A stretch of 64,000 nt of DNA from assembly GCF_001042905.1 (NCBI RefSeq), contig NZ_JYLB01000004.1, forward strand, positions 310,001 through 374,000. Reading direction: 5' to 3'. Source of the DNA: Pseudomonas lini. GTDB lineage: Bacteria; Pseudomonadota; Gammaproteobacteria; Pseudomonadales; Pseudomonadaceae. Each line of letters begins with the position of its first letter. Position 1 is the first letter of the stretch. Below, piece after piece: positions 24,785-31,967 of the stretch. The notes under the pieces are model-generated. The model was given only the letters and a program-made list of their open reading frames with translations, searched no databases and was not told the origin of the DNA. A program made the translations under genes and the position numbers.

Positions 24785-25903
24785 GTGAATCAACGATTGA
24801 CCCATAACGCCATCCAGCGGCTTTTGCTCAAACGCTTTGCCCTCGCAGCTGGCACCTACGCCCTGGCTTTGCTGCTGCTGTGGCTGGCGTTTTTCACCGG
24901 TCACTACCAAGAATCCGCCACCGGCATGGCGATCGGTAGCGCGTTGGTAGTGCTCAGCCAGGCGGCGTTGTTCGCGGTGTTCTCCAGCGGCCGCAACCTG
25001 CGCTTTTCCGACCCGAGCCTGACCGAAGTGCAAATACTGCTGGGGCTGGGTTGGCAAACCTGGCTGATCGCCCATCTGGACGAGGCACGCGGCGCGTTTC
25101 TGGTGTTTTACCTGCTGATTCTGTTGTTCGGGTTGTTTCATCTGTCGCGCACGGCTTTCGCCCGTTGCGCGTTTCTGGTGTTTTTCAGTTTCAGCGCCAT
25201 CACCTTGTGGGAGGGCTACCACTTTCAGCTGCCCGATCCGACGCTGGCCCTGTTGCAAGTGTGCGTGCTGTTTGTGGTGCTCGGGTGGCTGGTGTTTTAT
25301 GCCCGCTACGTGCAGATGTCGCGCCAGCGTATGCGTCAGCGGCGGTTCGCCTTGCAGGCGCATCAAGACACCCTGCGCGGAATGATGCGCCAGCTCGAAG
25401 ACCTGGTGGCGACCGACGAACTCACCGGGCTGTTTAACCGCCGACATTTCCTGCGCCTGGCCTCCCGCGAGTTGAACGCCATGGAAACCGATGTGGTGCA
25501 TGGCCTGGCGTTGATCGACCTCGATCACTTCAAACGCATCAACGATGTTCACGGCCATGCCGCCGGCGATCAGGTGTTGCAAGCGTTCGCCGGGGTGGCC
25601 ACCGCCTGCCTGCGCGATGGCGATATTCTGGCCCGCTATGGCGGTGAAGAGTTCGTGGTGCTGTTGCCCGATTGTGATCCCGAACGTCTGACCGCTTGCT
25701 GCGAACGATTGCGCGTTGCCTTTATGGATGTGGAGATGATCGGCCTCAATGTGCGTCACCTCAGCCTGTCGGCGGGCATGACGTTGCTGGAACTGGGTGA
25801 CGATCTGGATGACGCCTTGCACCGCGCCGATCAGGCGCTGTACCGCGCCAAGCGGGATGGCCGTAACCGTTGCGCGGCGGCCTGGGAGAATGTCGATGCC
25901 TGA
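24785..25903 (+). CDS. sadC: Membrane diguanylate cyclase, SadC-like
   Basis: Inner-membrane enzyme of 372 residues that makes cyclic di-GMP from GTP. Residues 1 to about 180 hold five or six hydrophobic helices with no clear periplasmic domain, then a short coiled coil. The GGDEF domain (about 205-368) has DELTGLFNRRHF, DLDHFKRINDVHGHAAGD and the active-site loop RYGGEEF (about 285-291); no RxxD inhibitory site stands out five residues upstream. The topology and position next to fumA match P. aeruginosa SadC (PA4332), which promotes surface attachment. The start is a GTG without a strong ribosome site, so the N-terminal boundary is less certain than the rest. Confidence 0.85.
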   Translation: MNQRLTHNAIQRLLLKRFALAAGTYALALLLLWLAFFTGHYQESATGMAIGSALVVLSQAALFAVFSSGRNLRFSDPSLTEVQILLGLGWQTWLIAHLDEARGAFLVFYLLILLFGLFHLSRTAFARCAFLVFFSFSAITLWEGYHFQLPDPTLALLQVCVLFVVLGWLVFYARYVQMSRQRMRQRRFALQAHQDTLRGMMRQLEDLVATDELTGLFNRRHFLRLASRELNAMETDVVHGLALIDLDHFKRINDVHGHAAGDQVLQAFAGVATACLRDGDILARYGGEEFVVLLPDCDPERLTACCERLRVAFMDVEMIGLNVRHLSLSAGMTLLELGDDLDDALHRADQALYRAKRDGRNRCAAAWENVDA

Positions 25904-26831
25904 GTTACGGGTCGGCGAACGCCAATGGACGGTGGCGCCGGGCAGCAACCTGCTCGATGCCTTGAATCAGAACGGCGTGTCGGTGCCCTATAGTTGCCGC
26001 GCCGGCAGTTGCCATGCGTGCCTGGTTAAATGTGTCGAGGGCTTGCCCAGCGACAGCCGTCCAGATGCCTTGAGCAATGAGCAGCGTCAGCAGGGTTGGC
26101 GGCTGGCCTGTCAGTGCCAGGTGGTCGATGATCTGCAAATCGAAACTTTTGACCCGCTGCGTGACGGGCTTGCCGCTCAGGTAGCCGCCAGCGATTGGCT
26201 GAGCCCCAGCGTTTTGCGTTTACGGCTGACCAGTGAGCGACCGTTGCGCTATCAGGCGGGGCAGCATCTAGTGTTGTGGGCGGGCCAGGTGGCGCGGCCG
26301 TATTCTTTGGCCAGTCTGCCGGAAGAAGACCGCTTTCTGGAGTTCCACCTCGATTGCCGTCAGCCGGGGGAATTCAGTGATGCGGCGCGTTGCTTGAAAA
26401 TCGGCGACCCGATCCGCCTCGGCGAGTTGCGCGGCGGGGCACTGCATTACGATCCGGACTGGTACACCCGACCGCTGTGGTTATTGGCGGCTGGCACCGG
26501 TCTGGGGCCGTTGTTCGGTATTTTGCGCGAAGCGTTGCGTCAGGATCACCAGGGCGCCATTCGTGTCATTCATCTGGCCCATGATGCCGATGAACATTAT
26601 CTGGCCAAACCCCTGCAAGCCATGGCCGCCAGCCGTCCGAACCTGAACATCGAGCTGTGGACGGCGGCCGAGTTGCCCGCGGCTTTGGCGCAACTGCGCC
26701 TTGTTTCGCGGCAAACCCTGGCCTTAGTCTGCGGGGCCCCCGACAGCGTCGACGCCTTTGCCCGGCGCCTGTACCTGGCCGGTTTGCCGCGCAATCAACT
26801 GCTGGCGGATGTCTTTCTACCCCGTGGTTGA
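25896..26831 (+). CDS. 2Fe-2S ferredoxin/FAD reductase-type oxidoreductase
   Basis: Soluble electron-transfer protein of 311 residues. An N-terminal plant-type ferredoxin domain (1-90) carries CRAGSCHACLVKC and a distant Cys in LACQCQ for the 2Fe-2S cluster. An FAD-binding barrel (about 95-190, with RPYSLASLPE) and an NAD-binding domain (LLAAGTGLGPLFGILRE, later VCGAPDSVDAF) follow, the layout of oxygenase reductases. ATG 25896 overlaps the sadC end by 8 bases and has GGAG seven bases upstream. It matches PA4331 by position. No oxygenase partner is visible nearby, so its physiological acceptor is unknown. Confidence 0.88.
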   Translation: MPELRVGERQWTVAPGSNLLDALNQNGVSVPYSCRAGSCHACLVKCVEGLPSDSRPDALSNEQRQQGWRLACQCQVVDDLQIETFDPLRDGLAAQVAASDWLSPSVLRLRLTSERPLRYQAGQHLVLWAGQVARPYSLASLPEEDRFLEFHLDCRQPGEFSDAARCLKIGDPIRLGELRGGALHYDPDWYTRPLWLLAAGTGLGPLFGILREALRQDHQGAIRVIHLAHDADEHYLAKPLQAMAASRPNLNIELWTAAELPAALAQLRLVSRQTLALVCGAPDSVDAFARRLYLAGLPRNQLLADVFLPRG

Positions 26832-26860
26832 GCGCATCGTTTAACGACGCGAGACTCACC

Positions 26861-27610
26861 ATGCCCGATACCATCCGATTTGAACGCGAGCGCGGCCTGC
26901 TGACCCTGCGCATCAATCGCCCCGAGAAGAAAAACGCCCTGACTCGCGCGATGTACAGTCACCTGGCCGAGGCCCTGAAACAAGCCGATACCGATCCTGA
27001 AATCAATGCGGTGTTGATCACCGGTAGCGCTGAGTGTTTCACCGCCGGCAACGACATCTTTGATTTCCTTCAGCAACCCCCAAGCAACCTCGACAGCCCG
27101 GTGTTCCACTTCATGCTCAATTTGCTGGAGTGCCGTAAACCGGTGATCGCCGCCGTAGCCGGTGCGGCGGTGGGGATTGGTACGACGATGCTGCTGCATT
27201 GCGATCTGGTTTACGTCAGCACGGATGCGCGGTTGCGCATGCCATTCGTCAATCTTGGTTTGTGCCCGGAGTTTGGTTCCAGCCTGATCCTGCCGCGTCT
27301 GCTCGGGCATGCCAAAGCCGCGCAATTGTTGCTGCTCGGCGAAGCGTTCAGTGGTGAGCAGGCGGCGGCGTGGGGGATAGCGACTGAAGCCTTGGGCAGT
27401 GGCGAAGCGGCGTTGGCCAAGGCGCGGGAGATGGCGTTGCGTTTGGAGGCGTTGCCAGCGGAGGCGGTGCGCATCAGCAAGCAATTGATGAAAGCACCGG
27501 ATCGGGAACTGGTGCGCAAGGTAATAGAAGAGGAGGGCGCGTTGTTCACCCAGCGGCTGCGTTCGCCGGAAGCGATGATGGCGTTGTCCGGATTCATCAA
27601 ACGGCATTGA
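26861..27610 (+). CDS. Enoyl-CoA hydratase/isomerase family protein
   Basis: Crotonase-fold protein, 249 residues. Oxyanion-hole segments are the ALTRAMYSHL/AVLITGSAECFTAGNDIFDF region (about 30-70) and VAGAAVGIGTTMLLHCDLVYVS (about 100-122). The catalytic region FVNLGLCPEFGSSLILPRLLG has a glutamate in the position typical of hydratases and isomerases, and the sequence ends in the usual helical trimerisation tail. It follows the reductase by 29 bases on the same strand. The position matches PA4330. The acyl-CoA substrate cannot be told from the sequence. Confidence 0.9.
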   Translation: MPDTIRFERERGLLTLRINRPEKKNALTRAMYSHLAEALKQADTDPEINAVLITGSAECFTAGNDIFDFLQQPPSNLDSPVFHFMLNLLECRKPVIAAVAGAAVGIGTTMLLHCDLVYVSTDARLRMPFVNLGLCPEFGSSLILPRLLGHAKAAQLLLLGEAFSGEQAAAWGIATEALGSGEAALAKAREMALRLEALPAEAVRISKQLMKAPDRELVRKVIEEEGALFTQRLRSPEAMMALSGFIKRH

Positions 27611-27634
27611 GTTTTTCGTTGTCTGGGCCGGCCT

Positions 27635-27729
27635 CTTCGCGAGCAAGCCCGCTCCCACATTGGATCTGCAGTGTTCACAGGTTTTGTGTCACCCACAAAT
27701 CCCCTGTGGGAGCGGGCTTGCTCGCGAAG
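27635..27729. repeat. REP palindrome pair, TGTGGGAGCGGGCTTGCTCG family
   Basis: Arms at 27635-27659 and 27705-27729 are perfect complements, extendable by GGCCT/AGGCC on the outside. It lies between the convergent enoyl-CoA hydratase and pykA genes and matches the element at 6251-6345. Confidence 0.9.
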
Positions 27730-27766
27730 AGGCCAGACCGAACAACATCTCTTTCGGATCAGAATG

Positions 27767-27800
27767 CAAAAGCCCCACCATTCACATGGCGGGGCTTTTG
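27767..27800. terminator. Bidirectional terminator at the 3' end of pykA
   Basis: CAAAAGCCCCACCAT and ATGGCGGGGCTTTTG form a long stem with one internal mismatch; A-runs and T-runs on both sides allow termination of pykA from the right and of the enoyl-CoA hydratase unit from the left. Confidence 0.85.
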
Positions 27801-27819
27801 TTTTTCAGCGAGCGATCAC

Positions 27820-29271
27820 TCAGACCATCGGGTCGCCAACGTGCAGGATTTTCATCCCGTTGGTGCCGCCGGTGGTGTGGTAGCTGTCGCCCTTGGTCAG
27901 GATGACCCAGTCGCCTTTCTCGACCACACCCAATTTGAGCAACTCGTCGATCGCGGCCTGGCTGACTTGCTCAGGCGGCAGCGATGCCGGGTCGAACGGT
28001 ACGGTGTAGACGCCACGGAACATGGACGCGCGCGCCTGTGTTTCGCGGTGCGGGGAGAACGCGTAGATCGGCACCGAGGAACGGATGCGCGACATGATCA
28101 ACGGCGTGTAGCCACTTTCGGTCAACGCGATAATCGCCTTCACGCCCGGGAAGTGGTTGGCGGTGTACATGGCCGCCAGCGCGATGCTCTGGTCGCAGCT
28201 TTCGAAGACTGTGCCGATACGGTGGCTGGAGGTCTTGCTGGTCGGGTGCTTTTCAGCACCGACGCAGATGCGCGCCATGGCCTGTACGGCTTCCAGCGGG
28301 TACAAACCGGCAGCACTTTCGGCCGAAAGCATTACGGCGTCGGTGTAGTCGAGCACGGCGTTGGCTACGTCGGACACTTCGGCGCGGGTTGGCATCGGGT
28401 TCTGGATCATCGACTCCATCATCTGGGTCGCGACGATCACAGCCTTGTTGTGGCGGCGTGCGTGCAGAATGATTTTCTTCTGAATGCCTACCAGCTCGGC
28501 GTCGCCGATTTCCACACCCAAGTCACCACGGGCAACCATCACCGCGTCGGAGGCTTTGATCAGGCCGTCGAGGGTTTCGTCGTCGGCCACGGCTTCGGCG
28601 CGTTCGATCTTCGCCACCAGCCAGGCAGTACCGCCGGCTTCGTCGCGCAGTTGACGGGCGTATTCCATGTCGGCGGCGTCACGTGGGAAGGACACCGCGA
28701 GGTAGTCGACTTCCATTTCGGCTGCGAGCTTGATGTCGGCCTTGTCTTTCTCGGTCAGGGCCGGTGCGGTCAGGCCGCCACCGCGACGGTTGATGCCTTT
28801 GTGGTCCGACAGCGGGCCGCCGATGGTCACGGTGCAATGCAGCTCGGTGGCGGTGGCGGTATCGACGCGCATGACCACGCGGCCGTCGTCGAGCAGCAGC
28901 TCGTCGCCCACGCCGCAGTCTTTCACCAGGTCCGGGTAGTCGATGCCGACCACTTGCTGGTTGCCTTCGGTCAACGGATGGCTGGTGGAGAAGGTGAATT
29001 GATCACCGATCTTCAGCTCGATCTTTTTGTTGGCGAATTTGGCGATACGAATTTTCGGGCCTTGCAGGTCACCCAGCAGGGCGACGAAGCGGCCATGCTT
29101 GGCGGCTAGGTCACGCACCAGCTTCGCGCGAGCCTTGTGCTCGTCGGGGGTGCCGTGGGAGAAGTTCAGACGGGCGACGTCCAGGCCAGCAAGAATCAAC
29201 TGTTCGAGAACTTCCGGCGAGTTACTGGCCGGGCCAAGGGTAGCGACGATTTTGGTACGACGGACGGACAT
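27820..29271 (-). CDS. pykA: Pyruvate kinase
   Basis: Cytoplasmic glycolytic enzyme converting phosphoenolpyruvate and ADP to pyruvate and ATP; 483 residues, standard length. N-terminal RRTKIVATLGPAS, FSHGTPDEHKARA, the active-site lysine region YLAVSFPRDAADM, AKIERAEAV, and the signature VMVARGDLGVEIG with IVATQMMESMI are intact. The C-terminal domain with NAVLDYTDAVMLSAESAAGLYPLEAV completes the fold. ATG 29271 has AGGAG seven bases upstream. The position matches P. aeruginosa pykA (PA4329). Confidence 0.95.
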   Translation of the reverse strand: MSVRRTKIVATLGPASNSPEVLEQLILAGLDVARLNFSHGTPDEHKARAKLVRDLAAKHGRFVALLGDLQGPKIRIAKFANKKIELKIGDQFTFSTSHPLTEGNQQVVGIDYPDLVKDCGVGDELLLDDGRVVMRVDTATATELHCTVTIGGPLSDHKGINRRGGGLTAPALTEKDKADIKLAAEMEVDYLAVSFPRDAADMEYARQLRDEAGGTAWLVAKIERAEAVADDETLDGLIKASDAVMVARGDLGVEIGDAELVGIQKKIILHARRHNKAVIVATQMMESMIQNPMPTRAEVSDVANAVLDYTDAVMLSAESAAGLYPLEAVQAMARICVGAEKHPTSKTSSHRIGTVFESCDQSIALAAMYTANHFPGVKAIIALTESGYTPLIMSRIRSSVPIYAFSPHRETQARASMFRGVYTVPFDPASLPPEQVSQAAIDELLKLGVVEKGDWVILTKGDSYHTTGGTNGMKILHVGDPMV

Positions 29272-29443
29272 GCAAAGACTCCTGAGTTCAAGCGCAAGCA
29301 GAGGCTACTATGGTCTTTGGGTGTAGTCATTGTTCGTTTGCACTACTTATTGCTTTCTTTATTGAACCCGACAACTTTGCAGCAAGCCCTCCTGAAGATT
29401 TCCGACAACGGGTCGATACAGAGCTCAAGACAGGAGATCCCCC

Positions 29444-29818
29444 ATGCGATTCGTGCTCATTGCCGTTCTTGCCCTCAGTGTTGTGGGCTGCACCCGTTGG
29501 TCGATGAACCATCATTTGAATAACGCCTACAGCGCCTATGAGCGCGGCAACTGCGAGCAAGTGATGCTCGAACTGTCCAAGGTCGAGCGCGCCAGCCGCG
29601 CACGGCCTTATGTGTGGCCGGAAGTGTCGATGATGCGCGGCCAGTGCCTGGAGCGGCAGAAAATGTTTGTCGACGCGGTCCAGACTTACCAGTTCATCAT
29701 CGCCTCGTACCCGCAGAGCGAATACGCGTATCGCGCCCGTGCCCGCCTGGAAACCTTGCAGAGCCTGGGGCATTACCCGACTCGCAGTGCGGCGGCGGTG
29801 CGCCCGACCCGGTTCTGA
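29444..29818 (+). CDS. Small TPR-like lipoprotein
   Basis: 124-residue predicted lipoprotein. The signal peptide MRFVLIAVLALSVVGC ends in a good lipobox (VVGC, Cys16), and Thr+2 suggests outer-membrane sorting. The mature part contains paired helices resembling a single TPR unit (NAYSAYERGNCEQVMLELSKVERA, then MFVDAVQTYQFIIASYPQSE), the kind of adaptor seen in envelope assembly proteins. AGGAG stands seven bases before the ATG. It lies divergent from pykA and matches PA4328 by position. The exact function is unknown. Confidence 0.8.
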   Translation: MRFVLIAVLALSVVGCTRWSMNHHLNNAYSAYERGNCEQVMLELSKVERASRARPYVWPEVSMMRGQCLERQKMFVDAVQTYQFIIASYPQSEYAYRARARLETLQSLGHYPTRSAAAVRPTRF

Positions 29819-30051
29819 TTGAAGCGGCTGGCTGACCGGCGGCGGTGAGCTATAGTCGAATAGATCGGTTTAGAGCCTTGTTTCTAATTCGAGGTAACAC
29901 CTGTGATCGGCAGCAGTAAGCGGCAGCGGATGGATGGACTGTCGCACCAGGATCGGGGAGAGCGCGGCTTATGCCTATAAAGCAGTAGAGCAGGCCCCGT
30001 TCCGAAGCATTAGTGCGGCCCTGCTTAAGGGCCTTGCGTAGCGAAATCAGC

Positions 30052-30411
30052 ATGTTCACTGACCGCCGGATCGAGCGGCATCAACTGCCGTATTTTCTCA
30101 AAGTGTTCAACAGCGTCACCGACAAGCCCATTGGCTTTCTGGGCAATCTGTCCGAGGACGGGCTGATGTTGATCAGCCAGTTGCCAATGATGGTGGGCGC
30201 CGATTTTAATCTGCGCCTGAAAATCCCCATGGATGGCCATTGTCAGCAGGTGATCGACCTCAATGCCTGCTGCCTGTGGTGCCACGAGGACGAAACCCCT
30301 CACCACTATGACGCCGGCTTCAGCCTGCAACAGGCACCGCCGGAATATGGGCAATTGGTCGAGGCACTGAAGCAGTACTTCAGTTTTCAGCCTTTGCCGG
30401 CCTCTGCCTGA
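30052..30411 (+). CDS. PilZ domain protein (c-di-GMP receptor candidate)
   Basis: 119-residue single-domain protein. Its N-terminal MFTDRRIERHQLPYFLKVFN contains the RxxxR-type motif (DRRIERH) and the second PilZ motif appears as NLSEDGLMLIS, a relaxed D/N-x-S-x-x-G. Together these bind cyclic di-GMP. SadC, encoded 5 kb upstream in the same core block, could supply the ligand. I chose ATG 30052; the extension to 30013 is not convincing. The 233-base gap before it (29819-30051) holds no supported gene. Confidence 0.8.
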   Translation: MFTDRRIERHQLPYFLKVFNSVTDKPIGFLGNLSEDGLMLISQLPMMVGADFNLRLKIPMDGHCQQVIDLNACCLWCHEDETPHHYDAGFSLQQAPPEYGQLVEALKQYFSFQPLPASA

Positions 30412-30416
30412 ACGGC

Positions 30417-30557
30417 AAAAAGATCGCAGCCTGCGGCAGCTCCTACATTGAACGTATTCGCCGCCAGTAACGCGGATGAACGTAGGGATTGATGTTCGCC
30501 GCACTATCGCGGACGAACGTCAATCCCTGTAGGAGCTGCCGAAGGCTGCGATCTTTT
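30417..30557. repeat. REP palindrome pair, GTAGGAGCTGCCGCAGGC family
   Basis: Arms AAAAGATCGCAGCCTGCGGC... (30417-30446) and its near complement (30529-30557). The spacer contains a second inverted repeat around the AGGGATTGA/TCAATCCCT sequences, so the whole element can fold into one long hairpin. Confidence 0.85.
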
Positions 30558-30567
30558 GATCTTGACG

Positions 30568-30939
30568 TTACGTCGGCTTAATCGCCCGCTCGCTTTCCAG
30601 CAACCTCTCCGCCAACAACAACCCCATCTCACTCATCTGATAAATCGCCATCGCCAGATGCCGCGGCTTGTCGTCCAGGCTTTCAGCCAGGTCGAGCAGC
30701 AGAATGCTCACCGAAGAAAAGGTTTCGTAGGTCTGGATGGCGAGGGCTTCGGGGTTGGCATCAGGTACGACGGTGAACATTTTCATGGCACGGTCCTGGG
30801 ATGAGCGCAGCGATTCGATATCGGGTTTGAGGTAGTGGTCGAGGGCCTTTTCGGCGGCGGCGTGGAGCTTTTTTGAATCGAGGGAGGCGTAGGGGGAAAT
30901 CGGGTCGGTTTCTGGGGGATTTGGAGTTGCTTTGAACAT
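30568..30939 (-). CDS. DUF6124/DUF3077-type small Pseudomonas protein
   Basis: 123-residue soluble protein beginning MFKATPNPPETDPISPYASL, followed by SKKLHAAAEKALDHYL and two amphipathic helices. This pattern is typical of a Pseudomonas-restricted family of unknown function that occurs in many copies per genome; the family name is from memory. GAGG lies ten bases before the ATG. The leader upstream (30940-31160) contains elaborate inverted repeats and is likely regulatory. No function should be assigned. Confidence 0.75.
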   Translation of the reverse strand: MFKATPNPPETDPISPYASLDSKKLHAAAEKALDHYLKPDIESLRSSQDRAMKMFTVVPDANPEALAIQTYETFSSVSILLLDLAESLDDKPRHLAMAIYQMSEMGLLLAERLLESERAIKPT

Positions 30940-30960
30940 AAACGTAAATCCTCTAATGGG

Positions 30961-31153
30961 GCTGCCACCGTCTCGCGACTAAACGAGGGGGTGGCGGCTG
31001 TACGCAGGTTAGTCGACCGGGAAGGATTACGAAAAAACCGGCGCGCCCGAGGGCGCCCTGCGCACAGCCACCATCGAGTGCGGGGATAGGGAATACCCGA
31101 CTGGATGACGCTTATGCACCTTTCGTAATACCTGCCCGGGCGACTAAACCCGG
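30961..31153 (-). ncRNA. Putative structured leader with alternative folds, upstream of the DUF6124-type gene
   Basis: Three elements are seen (plus-strand coordinates). Hairpin A: GCCACC-gt-CTCG-CGACTAAA-CGAG-gg-GGTGGC (30964-30995). Hairpin B: CCGGG-CGACTAAA-CCCGG (31136-31153) with the same 8-base loop. Between them TTAGTCG (31009-31015) is complementary to seven loop bases. The right arm of A also belongs to a competing long stem, 30990-31008 with 31057-31072 (GGTGGC..TGTACGCAGG against CCTGCGCACAGCCACC). Mutually exclusive folds are the hallmark of attenuators and riboswitches. The strand is inferred from the gene it precedes; no ligand is known. Confidence 0.5.
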
Positions 31154-31322
31154 CCGCTGATTGGCAGCGACGCGGATCAAGTTACGGGGCAACGCCAAGG
31201 TGCACAAGCCGGCGGATTCTGGCGGATCTGTAGGCAAAGGCGCAAGACGTTGTAGTTTTCAGCCGATGTCCAGAGCTCATTCGAAATTAAAACGTCCATT
31301 TATATGTGGTTTTGATATTGAT

Positions 31323-31342
31323 GACTGTCAGTTCTGATAGTG
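31323..31342 (+). promoter_or_regulatory. Lux-box-like operator ahead of the TcA-side island
   Basis: GACTGTCAGTTCTGATAGTG is an imperfect palindrome (inner 18 bases with one arm mismatch) keeping CT-N12-AG. It shares the core CTGTCAG-T-TCTGA-AG with the site before tcB. It lies 65 bases before the first gene of the second island, compatible with a box near -42 and a start site around 31375. No good -10 hexamer is visible. Confidence 0.55.
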
Positions 31343-31407
31343 GTCGCTCTTTCTGAATTGAGTTAGGTTTTCAGCGTGTAATTCGCTTTTATTTGGAGGG
31401 TGCTGAA

Positions 31408-31836
31408 ATGAGCGGCGAAGTTAATAATGAAATAAGTGAAGAGGAACTACTTAACGAGGATTTTTGGGCGGGCGCACCAACGGCCGAAGTTTTTTGTCAG
31501 CACTCTCGTGTTCCACAGTTGCAGGGATGGATGACGTATCAATACAAAAAGTCAGCGAATGGAAGCACGATACACACTAGAACTTTACGGTACAGGATGA
31601 CGACCCGATACCAGAATTGGTACCGGGCAAACATGGACTTTAGGGTTAGGTCCTCGAATGAAAAACTCGAGAAGTCACCGGATTCACTCCATCAGGATGG
31701 TGAGTGGCATAACTATGTAAAATATGTTGACGTTGTCGCTGCTTCTTCAGGGTTGTATGTAAATATCATGTGCCAGTTCGATGGAACAAATAATGACGGT
31801 AATATGTGGGGTAACGAACAGCATCACGTTTTTTAG
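31408..31836 (+). CDS. Orphan 142-aa protein at the head of the TcA island
   Basis: I do not recognise this protein. It is acidic at the N-terminus (EVNNEISEEELLNEDFW), then rich in aromatic and basic residues (TYQYKKSANGS, LRYRMTTRYQNWYRANMDFRV) with a beta-strand-like pattern and an Asn/Gly/His-rich end (CQFDGTNNDGNMWGNEQHHVF). There is no signal peptide or membrane helix. ATG 31408 has GGAGG eight bases upstream. The region is visibly more AT-rich than the surroundings, which suggests acquisition by transfer. It is the first gene after a lux-box-like site, so it may act with the toxin complex, for example as a ligand-binding accessory, but this is speculation. Confidence 0.65.
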   Translation: MSGEVNNEISEEELLNEDFWAGAPTAEVFCQHSRVPQLQGWMTYQYKKSANGSTIHTRTLRYRMTTRYQNWYRANMDFRVRSSNEKLEKSPDSLHQDGEWHNYVKYVDVVAASSGLYVNIMCQFDGTNNDGNMWGNEQHHVF

Positions 31837-31967
31837 AATTTATGGCGGCAAGCGTGACTGCCTATTGACCTGTCCCCGTTAAACTCTCTTTTTTGTGTGG
31901 TTGTGAGTTTGCTTGAGCGGTTGTATTAAATAACAACGTTTGATAACTGCTTTTAAGGGGCGTTTCA

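Noticed and set aside
24359..25948. 529-codon minus-strand ORF opposite sadC
   Set aside because: Shadow of the GGDEF gene extended through the REP and microsatellite; no plausible domains.
31837..31967. Possible further lux-box site before the Ig-repeat gene
   Set aside because: GACTGCCTATTGACCTGTCC has no symmetric arms and no CT-N12-AG.
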